43,221 nt of DNA. Origin: Caldithrix abyssi DSM 13497. Lineage in GTDB: Bacteria; Electryoneota; AABM5-125-24; Hatepunaeales; Hatepunaeaceae. A program made the position numbers and the translations under genes. The first letter of the stretch is position 1. Every line of letters begins with the position of its first letter. Positions 40,541 to 43,221 of this stretch are shown here, piece by piece. A model generated the notes under the pieces. The model was given only the letters and a program-made list of their open reading frames with translations, did no database searches and was not told where the DNA came from. The stretch is taken from assembly GCA_945865405.1 (NCBI GenBank), contig CAMBDS010000024.1, positions 1 through 43,221 of the forward strand. The letters are read 5' to 3'.

Positions 40541-41358
40541 GCCTTCCCGAAGAACTGCAGCTTGCGCTTGCCAAAGTCGATGCGCCAGTCGAAAAGCTCG
40601 ATCAGGGGTGGATCTTCAACTGCGACAATCGGTTGGTGTTTGAGTCGTTGCCGGACAACTCGATTGACCTGATTATCACTGATCCGCCGTATAAGGACTA
40701 CCAGTCGAACAGGCCAGTGAAGCATGAAAAGGTGAAGAAGATCCTCGAGTCTGACTTCGACCTGCCCTACTTCATAGAGCAGTCGGCGCGGGTGTTGAAG
40801 CCGGGAGCGCACTTTTACTGCTGGTGCGACCATTTGACGTTTCCGGGGATAGTGGGGGAAATGAAGCGACAGATGGAACAGCAGATTGAGCAGATTAAGC
40901 AGAAGGATATGCGGCATTATCTGACCTACAAGAACATGCTGGTCTGGGTAAAGAACAATCACGGGTCGGGGGACTTGAAGGGTAACTACGCGCCTCAGCA
41001 TGAACTGGTGATTTTTGGGTGCAAGGGGGATAAGGGGCGGAAGCTGAACGGGAAGAGGCAGCCGAATGTGTATTTCAAGCGCGATTCTACAAAAAGCGCA
41101 GTCAAATTTTTCAGCAAGGTTCCAAATACTGTGCATACTCACGGAACTTCAAAGCCTGTAATTATTCAGATAGAAATGATTGAAAAATCTACAAAAAGAA
41201 AAAATTTAGTCCTTGATCCATATGCTGGAAGCATGTCCACAGGAATGGCTTCGAAGAGGATTGGAAGGAGTTTTTTGCTTGTCGAATACGATTCGGGGCA
41301 CTACGGGAATGGAATAGAAAGACTTAAGGGAAATAGTCAACGAACAATTGAGGAATAA
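40537..41358 (+). CDS. Orphan DNA N-methyltransferase (DPPY type)
   Basis: This 273-residue methyltransferase of the class that modifies the amino group of adenine or cytosine has motif IV DPPYKDY near the N-terminus (LIITDPPY). The SAM-binding motif I is near the C-terminus (LDPYAGSMSTG), the circular order of the beta/N4-N6 class. It lacks a clear target-recognition insertion of normal size, so its specificity is unknown. No restriction endonuclease adjoins it. The TTG start at 40537 overlaps the preceding gene's stop. Base composition shifts within the gene: the last third (from about 41080) is markedly more AT-rich. Confidence 0.88.
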   Translation: MSLPEELQLALAKVDAPVEKLDQGWIFNCDNRLVFESLPDNSIDLIITDPPYKDYQSNRPVKHEKVKKILESDFDLPYFIEQSARVLKPGAHFYCWCDHLTFPGIVGEMKRQMEQQIEQIKQKDMRHYLTYKNMLVWVKNNHGSGDLKGNYAPQHELVIFGCKGDKGRKLNGKRQPNVYFKRDSTKSAVKFFSKVPNTVHTHGTSKPVIIQIEMIEKSTKRKNLVLDPYAGSMSTGMASKRIGRSFLLVEYDSGHYGNGIERLKGNSQRTIEE

Positions 41359-41360
41359 AA

Positions 41361-42122
41361 TTGTGCGCGCAATACGGCGTTCTGAATGATCGAGATTACC
41401 CGGATCACTCTGAGTATCTTTGGCATTTAACTGGTCGACCTAAGCCACTTGTTGGATTTGGAGATCCTACAAGGGATAACGCACTTGCATTGAAGGGCAG
41501 GTTGCATGAGCCTCGCTCCCGACTGGTTTCAATACTTACGGAAGACGCAAACCCAGTAATTTGGGGTAGTTTTCTCCATTATATGGGACAGCAGTATCAG
41601 AAACAGCAGTCTCCAAGATGTGTCTGCTTTACTGAGTGCATTCCAAATTCCTTACTTCAACATTCTAAGAGGTATAGCCGCTGGGGTTTACTATTTTCGA
41701 AGGAGACTTTATACAGGCTTAACGCACGCCCTGTATGGTATGTTGATGCTGTTCTGATGAATCGATTTGCGGAATGTCTTTATCCATACCAGCGAGATTA
41801 CCAAAAAGAATTGTCGTTCCCAAACGAGTATTTACATCTACTGATGCCATTCGCGCCAAGGTATGGGAAGTACAGGTTTGGCGGAGTTAATCGACCTGAT
41901 ACGACCTTGGACTGGATGGTTGAACGTGAATGGCGAATTAGAGACGATTTTGTATTTGAATATGATAATATAGCTGCCCTGATCGTTCCAACTGAAAATG
42001 ACATGATTCAATTTAGAGAGGAGTTTCCACGAACAGCAGGAATCGGATTCATAGTCACTGAAGATCTAGTCGGAATCGAGGTAGAGCATAAGGACTTCAA
42101 TTGCTTCATTCGATCTGAATGA
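41361..42122 (+). CDS. Protein with AbiGi-like CFTE layout, putative abortive-infection component
   Basis: This 253-residue protein begins with a TTG at 41361 preceded by AGGA. It opens with SEYLWHLTGRP, has CVCFTECIPNSLL in the middle, then YSRWGLLFSKETLYRLNARPVWYV, and ends with a VEREWRI stretch. The order H.TG...CFTE.P...YG..G...SK......PV.Y...E.EWR is like that of AbiGi/DUF2971-type proteins of phage-resistance loci. The match is by pattern only and the function is unproven. It has no signal peptide or membrane segment. It follows the methyltransferase by 2 bases, making a compact two-gene unit, and its base composition is AT-rich compared with the lpt genes. Confidence 0.45.
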   Translation: MCAQYGVLNDRDYPDHSEYLWHLTGRPKPLVGFGDPTRDNALALKGRLHEPRSRLVSILTEDANPVIWGSFLHYMGQQYQKQQSPRCVCFTECIPNSLLQHSKRYSRWGLLFSKETLYRLNARPVWYVDAVLMNRFAECLYPYQRDYQKELSFPNEYLHLLMPFAPRYGKYRFGGVNRPDTTLDWMVEREWRIRDDFVFEYDNIAALIVPTENDMIQFREEFPRTAGIGFIVTEDLVGIEVEHKDFNCFIRSE

Positions 42123-42136
42123 CAAGACGTGTGTTT

Positions 42137-42202
42137 ATGATAGGTTGGAAAACAATCCTTATCCCGAAGCACGGCGGGTATCGGAAACTGAAGAGCTACT
42201 AA
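42137..42202 (+). pseudogene. 5' remnant of a four-helix-bundle suffix protein gene
   Basis: A 21-residue frame from the ATG at 42137 reads PKHGGYRKLKSY and then stops with TAA at 42200. PKHGGYRKLKSYQ is the very conserved beginning of the four-helix-bundle suffix proteins (related to the 23S intervening-sequence type). The rest of such a protein (about 150 residues or more) is missing. This is a truncated gene start left between the CFTE gene and the MNT gene. It shows that the cassette has been rearranged. Confidence 0.55.
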
Positions 42203-42224
42203 ATTCCTTCAAATTTAAAGAACA

Positions 42225-42533
42225 ATGATCCATCGCAATAGCATACTGTCCTTATCCCGGCGCATCGCACAGGAGTTCCACCCTGAGCGGGTCATTCTTT
42301 TCGGCTCATACGCCTACGGCAAGCCGTCTGCAGAATCGGACGTCGATCTTCTGGTCATCATGCCATTCGAGGGTGAGGCGTTCTGGAAATCGCAAGAAAT
42401 CCTCAATCGTCTAAATCCAGAGTTTTCGGTTGACATAGTCGTTCGTCGCCCAGAGGATGTTGTGCGACGATATAAGCTTGGCGACCCTCTTTTGCGAGAA
42501 GCCCTTGATAGAGGTAAGGTCCTTTATGAATGA
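42225..42533 (+). CDS. MNT nucleotidyltransferase, antitoxin of an MNT-HEPN pair
   Basis: This 102-residue minimal nucleotidyltransferase has the exact GSx10DxD motif (FGSYAYGKPSAESDVDL) and the third Asp in FSVDIVV. In characterised MNT-HEPN pairs the MNT protein neutralises the HEPN protein, in some cases by adding AMP. Its stop overlaps the HEPN start by 8 bases, the usual arrangement. It is a second, separate MNT in this window, not a copy of that at 11671-12045. The ATG at 42225 lies after a purine-rich AAAGAA. Confidence 0.88.
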   Translation: MIHRNSILSLSRRIAQEFHPERVILFGSYAYGKPSAESDVDLLVIMPFEGEAFWKSQEILNRLNPEFSVDIVVRRPEDVVRRYKLGDPLLREALDRGKVLYE

Positions 42534-42918
42534 GATTGTCTCTGAATGGATCTCCAAAGCTGAAAGGGATTTTGAAACCGCCGAACGCGAGTCTTTGGTA
42601 GGGGTAAACGCCAATTTTGATGCTATATGCTATCATTATCAACAATGTATAGAAAAGCTCATGAAGGGAATCATTGTTGGACTTGGCGAAAATCCACCTA
42701 AAACACATAATCTGGAAGTTTTGAGTCGGATTATTGCGACACATGTTCCAAATTGGCACGCTTCAGCCAATGACTTAAGACTGTTGACCCATGCTGCAAG
42801 TGATTTTCGATATCCGGGAGAAACCGCCTCTCAGTCCATTGCTGACAGGTCAAGCGAAGTTGCTAAATATTATCGGACAGCGTTGTTGGAGCAGATCAAA
42901 TTGATCGATGAATTGTGA
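42526..42918 (+). CDS. HEPN-domain protein, toxin partner of MNT
   Basis: This 130-residue protein is read from the ATG at 42526 that overlaps the MNT stop; a longer open frame has no family resemblance. The HEPN features are the first helix (EWISKAERDFETAE), CYHYQQCIEKLMKGI, and the ASDFRYPGE segment near the C-terminus. The RX4-6H motif used by RNase HEPN toxins is not evident: I find RLLTH but no Arg-X4-6-His. It may therefore be a non-nucleolytic HEPN or use another site. The pair with MNT is a common small toxin-antitoxin module. Confidence 0.85.
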   Translation: MNEIVSEWISKAERDFETAERESLVGVNANFDAICYHYQQCIEKLMKGIIVGLGENPPKTHNLEVLSRIIATHVPNWHASANDLRLLTHAASDFRYPGETASQSIADRSSEVAKYYRTALLEQIKLIDEL

Positions 42919-42994
42919 TGATTTCCATTGGATCCAACTTTAAGGAATAAATACTTTTACAACCTTTAACTTACAACTTTCTAACTAACACAAC

Positions 42995-43221
42995 TTGCAA
43001 GGCTTAAGACTCGAACAACGGATGCGGCAGGAGCTGACCCTTCAGCCGCAACAGATACTCCGCTCGGAACTGATCCAACTGCCTCTCCTCGAACTGGAGA
43101 TGCGGGTTCAGGCTGAGCTGGAGGAAAACCCGTTTCTCGAAGAAACCGACGGCTCGGCTGATGAAGAGTCGGCGGCAACGTCCAATGACGACCAGGACGG
43201 CAAGCCCGAAGAAGAACGCGA
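42995..43221 (+). CDS. rpoN: RNA polymerase sigma-54 factor, N-terminal part (cut by window end)
   Basis: The first 75 residues of sigma-54 are present: LRLEQRMRQELTLQPQQIL, LIQLPLLELEMRVQAELEENPFLEE. This is the Gln/Leu-rich activator-interacting region I followed by an acidic region II. The frame is closed upstream by a TAA at 42986, so the start must be the TTG at 42995 (or the ATG at 43022). In many bacteria rpoN lies directly after lptB. The remainder of the gene, including the core-binding and -24 recognition parts, is beyond the window. Confidence 0.9.
   Translation, partial: MQGLRLEQRMRQELTLQPQQILRSELIQLPLLELEMRVQAELEENPFLEETDGSADEESAATSNDDQDGKPEEER

Noticed and set aside
40537..42122. 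A complete restriction-modification system
   Set aside because: The methyltransferase is clear, but the neighbouring protein has no PD-(D/E)xK, HNH or GIY-YIG nuclease pattern that I can see, so it is called AbiGi-like only.
42457..42525. N-terminal extension of the HEPN protein
   Set aside because: It overlaps the MNT gene in another frame and lies before the typical HEPN start; the ATG at 42526 shows the usual MNT-HEPN overlap.

Overview
The window looks like part of a chromosome from an uncultured diderm bacterium of the FCB superphylum (the broad group of Bacteroidota, Chlorobi, Fibrobacterota and related candidate phyla). The reasons are six proteins ending in a Por/type IX secretion (T9SS) type A sorting domain (PNPFN-like motif, then beta strands, then a terminal Lys/Arg), together with LPS export genes (kdsC, lptC, lptA, lptB). 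I cannot name the phylum from this alone. TTG starts are unusually common and many genes overlap by 4-10 bases, which suggests long translationally coupled operons.

Left end (1-1830): the tail of an unrecognised gene, a 5'-truncated T9SS cargo gene, about 0.9 kb of decayed sequence containing a 3' fragment of a tRNA-Asn, and an intact initiator tRNA-fMet with its own promoter and terminator. From 17.9 kb down to 1.95 kb runs an almost gapless minus-strand series: tricorn-like protease, lipoprotein, nitrilase-family amidase, outer-membrane protein, beta-carbonic anhydrase, MNT nucleotidyltransferase, PLD/zinc-ribbon protein, glycyl-tRNA synthetase, DUF6404 protein, LVIVD lipoprotein, SAM methyltransferase, alanine racemase, secreted M14 carboxypeptidase, beta-barrel protein and DUF4097 protein.

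Middle (18-35 kb): large secreted T9SS cargo proteins (a gingipain-like C25 protein, an LVIVD-repeat protein, a second M14 carboxypeptidase and a 1065-aa repeat protein), interspersed with an aminotransferase, a SnoaL-like protein and a P5C dehydrogenase. A dense set of palindromic repeats occupies the gaps around 24.3 and 27.1 kb. The same kinds of palindrome also sit inside reading frames, in the aminotransferase and in the T9SS sorting domain of the LVIVD protein.

Right end (35-43 kb): DUF1844, a bifunctional-nuclease/UVR protein and lexA point left. A divergent promoter starts kdsC-lptC-lptA-lptB, and the rpoN start lies at the window edge. In many bacteria rpoN directly follows lptB. Here a 2.7-kb cassette separates them: a small acidic protein, an orphan DPPY DNA methyltransferase, a protein with an AbiGi-like CFTE layout, a four-helix-bundle gene remnant, and an MNT-HEPN pair. 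This defence/toxin-antitoxin-like cassette and the ORF-invading palindromes are the most unusual content of the window.
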